Below are positions 37,451 through 48,700 of a DNA stretch of 64,000 bases, piece after piece. The stretch covers positions 434,001 through 498,000 of the forward strand of contig NZ_CAJHAJ010000002.1 of NCBI RefSeq assembly GCF_904846345.1, given 5' to 3'. The position numbers and the translations under genes were made by a program. The notes beneath the pieces are model-generated. The model made no database searches, was not told the origin of the DNA, and saw only the letters and a list, made by a program, of their open reading frames with translations. Origin of the DNA: Psychrobacter maritimus. Lineage in GTDB: Bacteria > Pseudomonadota > Gammaproteobacteria > Pseudomonadales > Moraxellaceae. Every line of letters begins with the position of its first letter. Position 1 is the stretch's first letter.

Positions 37451-40264
37451 CTATTCTTTGACGTCATCATCATTGAGTAAGGCGGCGTCAGCTGGGTCTT
37501 CTGCGCGACCTTCGCTACTTATTTCATCATCATCTTCATCGACAAACTCTGGTACAGGGCTCGGATTTACATTGTCAGGGGCTGGCGCATCTGGGAAATG
37601 ATCATAATGAGGCTGTTGTTGCCATGCAGGCGGTTGATCCGCTTCGATACCGAAGCTTGAAATCGCATCTTTTACCAGACGCATCTCAACTTCACCTTCA
37701 TCGGCTAAGCGTTTAAGCGTGGCGACCACGATGTGCGCGGCATCAACATGGAAGAAGCTACGTAGATTCTCACGGGTGTCCGAGCGACCATAACCGTCGG
37801 TGCCTAAAGTCGTATAAGGGCGATTATCCGGTAACCAAGCGCGGATTTGCTCTGAGTAGTTACGCATATAATCTGTAGCAGCAACTACGATACCTTCGTG
37901 CGGAGCCAACTGCTCAGTAACCCAAGGTACTATTTCTTCTTCCATCGGATGCAGGCGGTTATAGTCATCACACGCCATGCCATCGCGAGTCAGCTCGTTA
38001 AAGCTGGTCACGCTCCAGACGTTGGAGCTGATGTTAAACTCGTCGTGTAATATTTGTGCCGCTTTTTGAACTTCACGTAAAATAACGCCTGAACCTAATA
38101 GCTGAACTTGGCTTGAGCCGTTATCTTCTAATAAGTACATACCACGCTTAATGCCTTCTTCCACGCCGTCTGGCATGGCAGGCTGTTCGTAGTTTTCATT
38201 CATTAAAGTTAAGTAATAATAAACGCGCTCGCCCTCGCCATACATGCGGCGTAGACCATCATGCATAATCACTGCCAACTCATAACCAAAGCAAGGATCG
38301 TAAGTCACGCAGTTCGGTACGACGTTAAATAGAATTTGTGAATGACCGTCTTGATGCTGCAAGCCTTCGCCATTGAGCGTAGTACGACCGGCTGTTGCGC
38401 CAAGTAAGAAGCCTTGCGCCTGACAGTCACCTGCCGCCCATGCAAGGTCACCAATACGTTGGAAACCAAACATCGAGTAGTAAATATACATCGGAATCAT
38501 CGGTAACGCGTTGACAGAATAACTGGTTGCCAGTGCAATCCAAGTACTCATCGCGCCCGCTTCGTTAATCCCTTCCTCTAACATGTGACCATCGATGGCT
38601 TCTTTATAACCCATCAATGCTTCACTGTCCTCAGGCGTATATTTTTGCCCAGAAGCCGAGTAAATACCCAATTGACGGAACATACCTTCTAGACCAAAGG
38701 TACGCGCTTCATCAGGAACAATAGGCACAACGCGGTCTTGAATGTCTTTATTTTTTAGCATGGCTGATAGCAGGCGTACAAACACCATGGTAGTCGATTG
38801 CTCTTTACCATTACTGCCTTTAAGCACACGATCAAAAATAGACAAATCTGGAATATTTAATGGAATATGACCACTACGGCGATTGGGCAGATGACCACCT
38901 AAGGCTTCACGGCGACCTTTTAGGTACTTCATCTCAAGTGAATCTTCTTTTGGACGATAAAACGGTAGCGTCTGTAACTCGTCATCGGTAAATGGCAAGT
39001 CAAAACGATCACGGAAATACATCAAAGCTTCATGGTCGAGTTTTTTGATTTGATGCGATTTATTCACCGCTTGTGCTTGGGTCGACAAGCCATAGCCTTT
39101 AACGGTTTTTACCAAGACAACGGTCGGTTGGCCTTTGGTTTTCATGGCTTCACTAAAGGCGGCATAAACCTTCATCGGATCATGGCCACCACGGTTTAGG
39201 CGCGAGATATCATGGTCAGACAGCTCGTTTGCCATCTCCTCTAGCTCAGGATACTTGCCAAAGAACTCTTTACGTGTAAACTCAGGGGTACGGGCTTCAT
39301 ATAGCTGGTACTCACCATCAACCGCTTCTTCCATACGATGTTTGAGCACGCCTGTTACATCTTTATCAAGCAAGGTATCCCAGTTACCGCCCCAAATCAC
39401 TTTAATCACGCGCCAGCCAGCACCGCGGAACACGGATTCAAGCTCTTGAATAATCTTACCGTTACCACGCACTGGGCCATCAAGCCGCTGTAAGTTACAG
39501 TTGACGACCCAAATTAAATTGTCCAGTTTCTCACGTCCGGCAAGCGAAATCGCACCCAAGCTTTCTGGCTCATCGGTTTCACCATCACCCAAGAAGGTCC
39601 AAATCTTGCGATCTTCTTTTTCTAATAAACCGCGGTTTTCCATATAACGATGCACGTGCGCATGATAAATGGACATAATCGGACCCAAGCCCATCGACAC
39701 GGTTGGGAACTGCCAATAATCTGGCATTAAGTACGGATGCGGATAGCTTGAAAGACCTTTGCCGCCGACTTCACGGCGGAAGTTTTCTAGCTGCTCTTCG
39801 GTCAGACGACCTTCTAAATAAGAGCGCGCATAAATACCCGGCGCTGAGTGACCTTGATAATAAATCATGTCACCGCCGAAGTGATCACTAGCCGCACGGA
39901 AGAAATGATTAAAGCCGGTTTCATAAAGGGTCGCACTTGAGGCAAAAGTCGCTAAGTGACCGCCTAAATCATCATCGTTCTTATTGGCGCGCATAACCAT
40001 TGCCAATGCATTGTAGCGAATCAAAGCCCGAATTTTACGCTCAATCGTCAAGTCGCCTGGGTACATTGGCTCATCTTCAACCGCGATGGTATTGATATAA
40101 GCCGTATCGAGACGGTTAAATGGCAGTCCTTCTTGTACCGCCATGTTGTATAACGCTTTTAATAAAAACTGCGCCCGATCCTTATCAGCATGTTTGATAA
40201 CGGACTCAAAGGCTTCCAGCCATTCTTGGGTTTCGGTGCTATCAGCATCCTTATAATAATTCAT
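37451..40264 (-). CDS. aceE: Pyruvate dehydrogenase E1, homodimeric type
   Basis: E1 decarboxylates pyruvate with thiamine diphosphate and acetylates the E2 lipoyl arm. At 937 residues it has the homodimeric E1 form: FRREVGGKGLSSYPHPYLMP near 163, the ThDP motif FLGDGETDEPESLGAISLA near 228, and VVNCNLQRLDGPVRGNGKI. SYSVNALPMIPMYIYYSMFGF and LNGEGLQHQDGHS lie in the pyrimidine domain. The acidic C-terminal tail of about 45 residues (DEDDDEISSEGRAEDPADA) is an extra beyond the usual length. It starts the aceE-aceF operon and has a 623-bp upstream region. Confidence 0.97.
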   Translation of the reverse strand: MNYYKDADSTETQEWLEAFESVIKHADKDRAQFLLKALYNMAVQEGLPFNRLDTAYINTIAVEDEPMYPGDLTIERKIRALIRYNALAMVMRANKNDDDLGGHLATFASSATLYETGFNHFFRAASDHFGGDMIYYQGHSAPGIYARSYLEGRLTEEQLENFRREVGGKGLSSYPHPYLMPDYWQFPTVSMGLGPIMSIYHAHVHRYMENRGLLEKEDRKIWTFLGDGETDEPESLGAISLAGREKLDNLIWVVNCNLQRLDGPVRGNGKIIQELESVFRGAGWRVIKVIWGGNWDTLLDKDVTGVLKHRMEEAVDGEYQLYEARTPEFTRKEFFGKYPELEEMANELSDHDISRLNRGGHDPMKVYAAFSEAMKTKGQPTVVLVKTVKGYGLSTQAQAVNKSHQIKKLDHEALMYFRDRFDLPFTDDELQTLPFYRPKEDSLEMKYLKGRREALGGHLPNRRSGHIPLNIPDLSIFDRVLKGSNGKEQSTTMVFVRLLSAMLKNKDIQDRVVPIVPDEARTFGLEGMFRQLGIYSASGQKYTPEDSEALMGYKEAIDGHMLEEGINEAGAMSTWIALATSYSVNALPMIPMYIYYSMFGFQRIGDLAWAAGDCQAQGFLLGATAGRTTLNGEGLQHQDGHSQILFNVVPNCVTYDPCFGYELAVIMHDGLRRMYGEGERVYYYLTLMNENYEQPAMPDGVEEGIKRGMYLLEDNGSSQVQLLGSGVILREVQKAAQILHDEFNISSNVWSVTSFNELTRDGMACDDYNRLHPMEEEIVPWVTEQLAPHEGIVVAATDYMRNYSEQIRAWLPDNRPYTTLGTDGYGRSDTRENLRSFFHVDAAHIVVATLKRLADEGEVEMRLVKDAISSFGIEADQPPAWQQQPHYDHFPDAPAPDNVNPSPVPEFVDEDDDEISSEGRAEDPADAALLNDDDVKE

Positions 40265-40887
40265 CTTTCTTAATCCTTTTTATCAGTCAGCCCTGCGCAA
40301 TGACAGGGTGTTATTAAATCAGAGTGTGGTACGTATTTTAATGAGCAATCACTTTACTTGATGCTTTCCTTATAACGTCCTTGCTGCATCTAAGCATTGC
40401 ATTGTATTTTGTGGTGATGACAGAGAATTCTAAATAAATCGTATCACTGTAGATTAGCATAGGAGCAAATAAACATCGTTGTAAAATTAAACGATATCCA
40501 CTACGCGATTCTCACTATCAAATGATAATGACACTCTATTATAGGTACTTATTGAGGGTTTGTTTATAGCTATGGAGAAATGCCAATATGACAAGTATTT
40601 CTGAAATAAATAGTGATTATTTTTTTACGGGTATTTATGATATTAAAGGCTTTTTATTTTCGCTTCAACTGGAGTTTGATATAGCTTATTGAGTTCAATA
40701 TAAATGTAATCATATATTATTAATTACATTTATCCGTTCAACCCATTAATTCTGCAGCTCGTCGCTTTCCATGCTAACAATTGTATGCTTAGTGTTATAT
40801 TAAGTTAAAATAATTGATAACTTAAAACAAACTGTATTTTTCATAAATATCATTTATTAACGCCTTATTATACCTCTGAGATGAACT
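40265..40887. other. 623-bp divergent region between aceE and the surface locus
   Basis: Very AT-rich. It must hold the aceEF promoter and the promoter of the exported-protein locus. A 34-codon frame (ATG 40588 to stop 40692, MTSISEINSDYFF...) is present but has only a weak, distant GGAG. I see no recognisable PdhR-type palindrome and no repeat of note. Confidence 0.45.
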
Positions 40888-42753
40888 ATGACTGGTCGAT
40901 TACTAATTTTGCGAAATACGCTATCTCTAAATTCAAACTTGGGATGGTTTAAATTTGCAATTATTTTGGCGACTACTACTATACCGCTTGTCTCACAGGC
41001 AAAACTATCAGGATTTGGAGATCTCATTCTTGATAGTACGCCTACTGATGGCATTGCGTCAGGTAGATATACTACATCGAACGGTGCTGAAGGTAAGTTT
41101 GTTATAAAGCGTGAAGCGTTTATTGGTTATAGTGGCGAAAATATACAAGCCACCACTAATGGCGTCAAGAATGGCGTTCAAATTCAAAATCGTCAGAAAG
41201 TAGGAATGTTAAACGACGATAAAGATACGTTCTCATATGAATTTATCATTACGCCTGATCCCAGATATAACAATTTTATACATACTATAAAAATCGCTCA
41301 AGCTAGCTATGCTACATCTGGTAACTCAGAAATAGCGCGACAGACCTTAAGTTATACTGATTTCGACTCGTCCCACTTCGGTCCAAAGTCAAAAGCAATT
41401 GTCGAAGCGAACCCAAGTGTGAGCTATTTTTATGACGCGATGGGTGATTACTTTTTGGGTCAAAAGGTCTCGGAGACCATACTGCAAGAAAACTCTCCAA
41501 TAATAGGACAAAGCTCAGGTCAGCAACTACGTGAAGATGACTCGACCTCAGCCCCACTCTATTATTATAATATTACAAGGCTTGATGGTAGTGGAAATGC
41601 AAGCTCATACACCCCTGTTAAGAACAATGCAGGAGAAGTGACTCGGAGAACGCTTAGTGGTACTTTACCCCCTAATCCCACTTTCGCTAATATCTTGAAA
41701 TATATTTCTAAGCCAAATACTTATAAGCCCTTGAGCGTAGGTCATACCATAAGTAATGGTGGCAGCTACGTCAGCTATGGTATAGAAAATGCCGTGAGTG
41801 AATACATCATCAGTGTGAAAAATGCAAAAACAGTAACGCTTAAATATGAAGGTATCATGCATGGAAATATCGCAGTTAATGCACAAGTAGTAGGCGAGAC
41901 TTATAATGAATGGATAAGTTTTGGTGTTGAGAGCGAAGCTAGTCCAACTTATGTATTCTCAGGTACGATATTCAATGATAATGGAGGTATCACCACTGCT
42001 AATAATTTTGATGCCGATATCGTTACTGGTCCCTATGCTACTAATCCTCATTATTTTAATGGGTTATTTGATACTACCACACCTACTGAAACTGTAATCT
42101 CTGACTCGCTCAGTACTGTTGCATTAACTGATTGCTCAGAAACAAAAATTGCTACGCAACAAGTTCCAGACAGTGGTCTCTACTCAATCACCGTATCTGC
42201 AGCACAACTATCCGGCAATACCACACTCTGTCTAGTAGAGCAAAGAAACACAGGTATTACCTCCTTCCCAATACGTACTACTCCAGCTAAACAACCTATT
42301 AAGCTTAAAGACCTTACATATAACTATCCTAATAACAATTTTGGTAGAGTCGTAGCTGATAATGCAGCTCTAGTATTACAAAAGTACCAGTTTGTAAATG
42401 ATTGCAATGCCAGTACATTAGATTACCCTATGACTCAGACTACTAACGATCCAAGAACTGGGTTTAGCATGGATCCTATCATGGGTAACATCAGTCCACA
42501 GCAGTGTATTGCTTATAAGATTGTAGCTACCAATCGTGCCAAACTTGATATTAATGATTTCGTTATGAATGATGTGCTCCACAACAAATGGGTAAAACGT
42601 GTGGCACCTACTGATGGTAATGGTGACTATGCTTCTGACAGTGTGGCTATAAATATGAATGGTACCGTAAAAACCAATCCATTAACTTTACTGGCAAAGA
42701 CTAAGCGTGACTTTTATTTCAATACCAAGTACAAATCTACTGTAGACCCTTAA
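40888..42753 (+). CDS. Exported surface protein with a DUF11-like C-terminal module
   Basis: The 621-residue protein has an N-terminal hydrophobic segment, WFKFAIILATTTIPLVSQA (about residues 19-37), which I read as a signal peptide ending before KLSGFGD. A beta-rich middle follows (SYEFIITPDPRYNNFIHTI, about 115-133) that I do not recognise. The last 135 residues contain a cysteine-paired module, NDCNAST ... NISPQQCIAYKIVATN ... DFVMNDVL. This matches the QCxxYKI pattern of the 685-aa protein two genes down. It probably begins a surface-protein locus. Its bases are AT-richer than aceE, hinting at transfer. A strong terminator follows. Confidence 0.72.
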   Translation: MTGRLLILRNTLSLNSNLGWFKFAIILATTTIPLVSQAKLSGFGDLILDSTPTDGIASGRYTTSNGAEGKFVIKREAFIGYSGENIQATTNGVKNGVQIQNRQKVGMLNDDKDTFSYEFIITPDPRYNNFIHTIKIAQASYATSGNSEIARQTLSYTDFDSSHFGPKSKAIVEANPSVSYFYDAMGDYFLGQKVSETILQENSPIIGQSSGQQLREDDSTSAPLYYYNITRLDGSGNASSYTPVKNNAGEVTRRTLSGTLPPNPTFANILKYISKPNTYKPLSVGHTISNGGSYVSYGIENAVSEYIISVKNAKTVTLKYEGIMHGNIAVNAQVVGETYNEWISFGVESEASPTYVFSGTIFNDNGGITTANNFDADIVTGPYATNPHYFNGLFDTTTPTETVISDSLSTVALTDCSETKIATQQVPDSGLYSITVSAAQLSGNTTLCLVEQRNTGITSFPIRTTPAKQPIKLKDLTYNYPNNNFGRVVADNAALVLQKYQFVNDCNASTLDYPMTQTTNDPRTGFSMDPIMGNISPQQCIAYKIVATNRAKLDINDFVMNDVLHNKWVKRVAPTDGNGDYASDSVAINMNGTVKTNPLTLLAKTKRDFYFNTKYKSTVDP

Positions 42754-42806
42754 TATCTATTTTCTCCTGCATTATCATTAATTTTCTAAACCCAATTATT
42801 TCCAAC

Positions 42807-42837
42807 AAAAGCCCTATCTTCCCAGATAGGGCTTTTA
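42807..42837 (+). terminator. Terminator after the first surface gene
   Basis: AAAAGCCCTATCT / AGATAGGGCTTTT is a 13-bp stem with a TCCC loop, about 54 nt after the stop. It separates this gene from the next three. Confidence 0.9.
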
Positions 42838-43022
42838 CCGTTCAGCCACCTCAAATACCCTTTTGTCGCATTTTTAGTGACAATATGTAATTAGTTTGTA
42901 AAAATCCATTCTAAGATTTCAGTCGATATTTTTCCGCTTATCGAAAGCCCAAGAACTATCCAGTTTGTAGCCATAACCAGTAAAAACATTTCTGATAGTG
43001 ATGATTTAATAAAGGATTTCAT

Positions 43023-43487
43023 ATGAAAGGTTCTAGTTTTTTACGCAAAACCTTATTAGCTAGCTTAGCATCGGTATTTTTATTAGGTACAGCCAATGCC
43101 GATGACGCCTTAAAGATGGATTTAACCGCCAATAAGGTCATCAAGCACGCTGAAGGTAAGACTACTTATCTGCCAGTTCGTAATGCACCAGCTGGAACGG
43201 TCATTCAGTATAAAGCCACCTATAGCAACACAATCAATAAAGACATACAAGACTTGGCAGTTGTGCTGCCTATTCCTGCGAACATGACCTTCACTGGTGA
43301 AGCTATCCCTTCAACCGCGCAAGCCAGTATCGATGGTAAAAACTACGCCGATATGCCACTGATGCGTAAAGTCGACGGCAAAATGGTCAAAATCCCTTTT
43401 TCTGAATACCGTACCCTGCGCTGGAATATCAAGTTACTACCAGCACAGAAATCAGCAGCTGTTGCTCTAAATACTACTGTTAATTAA
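43023..43487 (+). CDS. Small exported DUF11-like protein
   Basis: This 154-residue protein has a clear signal peptide (MKGSSFLRKTLLASLASVFLLGTANA, 26 residues, given here in two halves: MKGSSFLRKTLLA and SLASVFLLGTANA). One beta-sandwich follows: PAGTVIQYKATYSNTINKDI near residue 57, LAVVLPIPANMTFTGEA near 79, then RTLRWNIKLLPAQKSAAV near 131. The layout of 'rights for tension, growth and derivative' strands matches a single DUF11 domain. It could be a chaperone-like or capping subunit for its larger neighbours. AAAGGA precedes the ATG. The next gene starts 66 nt later. Confidence 0.72.
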   Translation: MKGSSFLRKTLLASLASVFLLGTANADDALKMDLTANKVIKHAEGKTTYLPVRNAPAGTVIQYKATYSNTINKDIQDLAVVLPIPANMTFTGEAIPSTAQASIDGKNYADMPLMRKVDGKMVKIPFSEYRTLRWNIKLLPAQKSAAVALNTTVN

Positions 43488-43553
43488 ACCTTTTTATCCG
43501 TTTATTTTTTTCAACCTTACACATAGTTTTTATCATCACTTTTGGAGCAATAC

Positions 43554-45611
43554 ATGAAATCAAACACTTTTAACTATAGCTTGCTTGCCGTCGGTATCGC
43601 CGCAGTAATGGGTTTATCTACTGGTGCTAATGCTGCTAAAAGCGGTACTGCAACAACTTCTCCTACTATTACTAACGTAGCTGAAGCTACTTATTCTGTT
43701 AATAGTGTTCCTCAAACTCCCGTCAAATCAAATCCTGTTGTTGTTAATATCTCAGAGCAAGTTTCATTCTCTTTATCAGCGCTAAACACTGATGGCGATT
43801 TGAAGGATGATACAAATAATGGTGATGACGTAAAGCCTACTGGCTTCGTTCAGTTCATACATAGATTAGAAAATACAGGTAACCGTAGAGACCAATACAC
43901 AATTAATCTAGCTAACGTCATTAATGGAACTAGTGATAAAGCTGATTATAACCTCGGTGCGTCTACAGTTTCATACCAGCTATATAATAGTGATGGTACC
44001 AAAGCTACTGGGCAATATACATCTGGCGATAACATGCTTGTAGCAACTTTAAATGACTTTAAATTTCCATTAGAAGCAGGCCAGTATGTTAACTTTACTA
44101 TTAATGCTAAGACTGAAGGTAACAAAGGGGGTGACACTCAAAACCTCATCTTAACTGCTACCAGTACAGCACTATCAACGAATACCCCATCAGACGTTAG
44201 TAAGACATTAACCAATACCAATACCTCGCGTACAGTACTGCCTGTCTTTAGTATTGTAAAATCAATAACTGATACGCTTAATCTTAACGACCTAAATGAT
44301 ACAGCTACTTATAGTATTAAAGTTACTAATGATGGTCGTGCAGACTACGCTGCTGCTGCGACTAACATTATTGTGCGTGACACCTTACCTGCTGGTCTAG
44401 TGTTAGTACCAGATTCTGTGAAATCAACGGATGCTACTAGTGGATCTTCTGTTATAGAAACAACAACTGGTATTAATCAAGGTTTTGTATACTCAGGTAT
44501 TAATCTAGCTGTTGGTGCTAGTATAACTATTACCTTTGATGTCAAGCAGGATACTAAAGTAAAACCTGCTAATGGCGTGATCAATCATGCTCGTGTTGAA
44601 AATACTTTAGATAGTGGTATCACTATCGTTGATAGTACTAATAAAGATGATACAGATGAAAATACGAGTACTTACTATCCTACTAATGACGATATAGAGT
44701 ACACCAATAATCCTATACCTGGCACGGCAGGTGGTGACTCAGCTGCAGCACTAGAGGTCAATAAGCGTGGCTTAACGATATCTAACGGTGTCAACGGTGA
44801 GGGTACTTTCAAAGAAATCGCTGTTAATGGTACCGTTACACACACTAATATCATTACAAATACAGGCGATGCCAGTGAAGGAGGCGTTAACCGCTCTATT
44901 GCTATCAAAATTACTGACCCTGATGGCAAAATTCCACTTGGTATAATAACTGATGCAACTGCTAACAATCGCCCTAGCTATAAACAAGGTAATACAACTG
45001 GTTATTTAGAACCTACTGCAACAGCAGGCGAATACCGTCTTCCTAATTCAGTGATTATTGCCTCAGGCAGTACTATAGATATTATCTATGCCGTCAAATC
45101 TGATAATTCAACCGGAAAAGCGTTGCTTGATACGAAAGAAGAAAACGTAGTAACTATAACTCCTGCCGGTAACGATCCTTCAGCTACAATTAATGCTACT
45201 AATATAACAACTATCAAAGGTTTGACGCTAAATAAAACTCAAGCACTCGATGCTAACTGTGATAACGCTGCTGACACTAGTTTTACTAACTCTAATATTG
45301 ATGCTGAGCCAAATCAATGCGTTATCTACAAGATTGATGCTAAAAATACATCTTCCACTGCATTAGGTTTCAATATCACAGGTTTGACTATTTCTGATGC
45401 TAAGTCTCAGTTTAACGCTGCAGCAGACTATGCACCAAGATCTGCCACTACATCTGGAGTTGCAGCAACCAACATCACTACACAAGCAAACGATGATGGT
45501 ACTAATATCAACACGACCATTAACACATTAGCAGCACAAAATACTGCAACGCTACAATTTAGAGTTAAGATCAAAAACGATCCTAAACAGCCAGCACAAT
45601 CTCAGCCTTAA
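43554..45611 (+). CDS. Exported multi-domain DUF11 surface protein
   Basis: I start at ATG 43554 (MKSNTFNYSL, 685 aa), with GGAG 6 nt before it; an upstream TTG is less likely. The signal peptide ends after GLSTGANA, near residue 29. Several DUF11-like units follow: ITNVAEATYSVNS near 38, GFVQFIHRLENTGNRRDQY near 100, ATYSIKVTNDGRADYAAAAT near 245, and a last one with DANCDNAAD ... PNQCVIYKIDAKN near 565-595. The paired cysteines probably form a disulfide. There is no LPXTG, barrel or anchor, so it must be secreted or held by a partner, plausibly the giant outer-membrane protein next to it. Confidence 0.82.
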   Translation: MKSNTFNYSLLAVGIAAVMGLSTGANAAKSGTATTSPTITNVAEATYSVNSVPQTPVKSNPVVVNISEQVSFSLSALNTDGDLKDDTNNGDDVKPTGFVQFIHRLENTGNRRDQYTINLANVINGTSDKADYNLGASTVSYQLYNSDGTKATGQYTSGDNMLVATLNDFKFPLEAGQYVNFTINAKTEGNKGGDTQNLILTATSTALSTNTPSDVSKTLTNTNTSRTVLPVFSIVKSITDTLNLNDLNDTATYSIKVTNDGRADYAAAATNIIVRDTLPAGLVLVPDSVKSTDATSGSSVIETTTGINQGFVYSGINLAVGASITITFDVKQDTKVKPANGVINHARVENTLDSGITIVDSTNKDDTDENTSTYYPTNDDIEYTNNPIPGTAGGDSAAALEVNKRGLTISNGVNGEGTFKEIAVNGTVTHTNIITNTGDASEGGVNRSIAIKITDPDGKIPLGIITDATANNRPSYKQGNTTGYLEPTATAGEYRLPNSVIIASGSTIDIIYAVKSDNSTGKALLDTKEENVVTITPAGNDPSATINATNITTIKGLTLNKTQALDANCDNAADTSFTNSNIDAEPNQCVIYKIDAKNTSSTALGFNITGLTISDAKSQFNAAADYAPRSATTSGVAATNITTQANDDGTNINTTINTLAAQNTATLQFRVKIKNDPKQPAQSQP

Positions 45612-45642
45612 TATAAAATATTGAATTATTTATTATTTTAAT

Positions 45643-45718
45643 ATCTACAAGCAGCAAAAGTTGCTTGTAGATAAACCCTCTAGCTTGACCTAAACAATTT
45701 ATATTAGCCAAGCTAGAG
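45643..45718 (+). other. Two hairpins in the gap before the giant gene
   Basis: ATCTACAAGCA / TGCTTGTAGAT (45643-45672) forms an 11-bp stem with an 8-nt loop. CTCTAGCTTG / CAAGCTAGAG (45678-45718) forms a 10-bp stem with a 21-nt loop. Neither has a proper T tract, so they may attenuate, protect mRNA or control translation of the next gene and are not clear terminators. Confidence 0.6.
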
Positions 45719-45761
45719 CGTTACCACTCCACTCCTTTATGTTTCATTGGATAAGCGACAT

Positions 45762-48700
45762 ATGACTCTATCTGTAATGACACCGTCTAATCGTACCGCA
45801 TTATGTACAGCGAAGATCTCTGCGCTGTCATTGGCGATGTTGCTTATGCAATCGAATATGGCGTTTGCAGCGACTGTTTCAAATTCAGCGGCAAACCCTA
45901 ACCTACAAATTATCAATAACATTGCAAACGCTACCTATAACGTCAATAGCCAGTCCGACGTCACTATCTCTAGTGCCTCGAACCAAGTACAAGTTAAAGC
46001 CTCTGCTCTACCTGAATACGGCATCAGCTTAAGCCAGCAGCCTTTACTTACTGTCATGCCAAACGCCTTAGTAAACTGGGTCAATGTCTTAAATAATACC
46101 AGCTATAGTAATCAAACAATTGAGTTGACACTTAATGTCGCGCCAACTCTCTCTAACATCAAAGTCTATCAAGATCTCAATAAAAACGGCATTATTGATG
46201 CAGCTGATAGCGAAGTTGTTTTTAATAATTTACGTGCCCAAATTAAACTTGGACATAGCGAAAGTATCCAACTTATCGTACAAGCATTGTCAGACCCTAA
46301 CGGCAAAAGTGACGATACTGCTGATATAAAAATCGGTGCCGTAGTCTTAGAAGATCCGTCAGTAGCAATGGTTAATGCCACTGATAAATTGATTATCGTT
46401 GAGCCTGAGATTAACTTTACCACTCCTAAGTTTGATGATAATAAAACCACTTCACAATTGGATGATAATGTCTATATCGAAGCTAGCTACGCGCAGTGTA
46501 ATGTTCAGTTAGATAAGCCTGATCAAGTATGGGTCACGATTACTTCTTTATTGACTGGTGATAAGTACTCATTAAAAGGAATTGAAACTGGCGATAGTAC
46601 GGGTAACTATCAGCTTTCAGCACCGACGCAAAATAATGCCAATGCTCTCAATGACAAAATCGTTCAAACCTTAAAGAATGATACTTTGACAGCAAGTCTA
46701 GATGCTTGTATCGCACCTTCTGTTGGCACTGGTGCTGGGCAGCTGCCAAGCGACGCTGATCTTACTGTTCGTATCGATAATTTGGCCACGCAAATCAGTA
46801 TCATCGATGACCGCGCAATTTTAGTAGTAACTAAAGAAGGCGATGTCAAAACTGCGGCTTTTGGCGATTATGTAAACTATACGATCAATATCAAAAATGA
46901 CGGTGCTACAACCGCCTACGATGTGCAATTAAAAGACGCCCTCCCACGTGGCTTTGCCTATGTGGATAGCAGCGTACGTATTGATAAAGCCCAAACTACC
47001 GAATTTAAAAGCGACGGCAAATACCAAGTTTTAAGTTTAGGTAATATGAATGCAGGCGAAACGAAAGACATTACTTATCGCGTCCTTATTGGCTCATCGG
47101 CATTAGGCGGTGACGGCATCAACCGTGCGACCGCCGTTGCTACTACTGAGCAAGGTCAAAGCCTAGTATCACGAGAAGCCCAATGGAAGATTGAGGTTGA
47201 GCGCGGTGTCATGAACACTGACGGCATCATCATTGGGAAGGTTTACCACGATATCAACCGCGACGGTATTCAACAAAAAGAAGATGGTGAGCTTAGTGTT
47301 GCAGGCGTGCGCATCTACATGGAAAATGGCAACTTCGTCGTCACCGACCCTGAAGGCAAATACAACTTTTATGGTATCAGTGCCAAGACTCACGTCTTAA
47401 AAGTCGACCGTACTACTCTACCCAGAGCAACAGAGCTAACTACTCAAAGCAATCGCAATGCTGGTGATGCCGGCAGCCGTTTCGTTGACTTAAAATATGG
47501 CGAGCTGCATCGTGCTGACTTTGCTATCGTTGGCGGGATGGGCGATAGCACTGAGCGCCTAAACGCAGAGCTGGTCGCGCGCAGCAAATCTGTCAGCGCT
47601 AAAAATGACAGCCTAGAGCAAGCGGTAAAAACCGAGCTGGTGTTAGAGCCTGATTATAACCGCGATAATAAAGACAATGTCGATGCAAGCGGTTGTAAAT
47701 CTAACGATGTCCTAGATGCCGGCATACAATGCGACTCAGCCATCGTCAATGAGATGGTCAAGCCAACTGCCAATCGTGTCGATATGACAGTGACGACTAT
47801 TGCTCCTCCGGTAGAAAAAGAACTTGAAGAATACTTAAAAGAAGTTTCTAGCAATGATGTTGCCTTTATTAATCTTAGCGAAGGTCAGCAGCTCAGTACC
47901 TATAAGCAAATGGTACAAGTACAAGCACCACTAGGCTCTAACTTTACCCTATATGCCAATGGGAAAGCCGTATCAGCCGAGCAAATCGGCAAAACCGCTG
48001 AGCAAGAAAAGCAAAAGGTAACGGCGTTTGATTATTATGCCGTCGATTTACAACGTGGCACTAACACCTTACGCGGCGTCGCGACTGACATTAATGGTAA
48101 AGTCATCTCTGAGCAAACTATTAAGGTTTTGACGCCCGATAGCTTGCAAGCCATTGATTATCGCACACAAAAACAATTGGTCGCTGCAGACGGTATTAGC
48201 GAATATCAAGTGGTGATTAGCCTAAAAGATAGTGACGGCCGCCCTTATATCGCTTCAACGCCAATCACAATTGACACCAATATCGGCCGTATCAATCTTA
48301 GCGATAGCAGTAAAGATCAGGCTGGTACGCAAGTCACCGTCTCTGGCGGCGAGCTACTGATACCTATCACCGCCCCAAGTGTACCGGGTAAAGGTGAGCT
48401 AATTATTAACACGGGCAGCAGCAAGCAAGTAATTCCGCTACAGTTTACCGCTCAGTTGCGCCCTCTTATCGCTGTCGGTATCGTCGAAGGTGCTATCTCG
48501 CTTAAAAACTTCGATGGCAGTAATATTACTGATGCCCAAGGTGCTTTTGAGCAAGAGCTGCGTGAAATCGCTGGCAATGATGACTATTCAGCAACGGGTC
48601 GCGCGGCGATGTTCTTAAAAGGTAAGGTACGCGGCGATTATCTACTGACACTAGCTTATGACAGCGATAAAAAAGGCGAACGCCTGTTCCGTGATATCGA

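Noticed and set aside
40588..40692. 34-codon frame (MTSISEINSDYFF) in the aceE upstream gap
   Set aside because: Weak ribosome-binding site at poor spacing, no conserved features visible, and chance frames of this size are common in AT-rich DNA.
40888..45611. Secreted surface proteins with Gram-positive-type LPXTG sortase anchoring
   Set aside because: No LPXTG or hydrophobic anchor at any C-terminus; an outer-membrane barrel partner is present instead.
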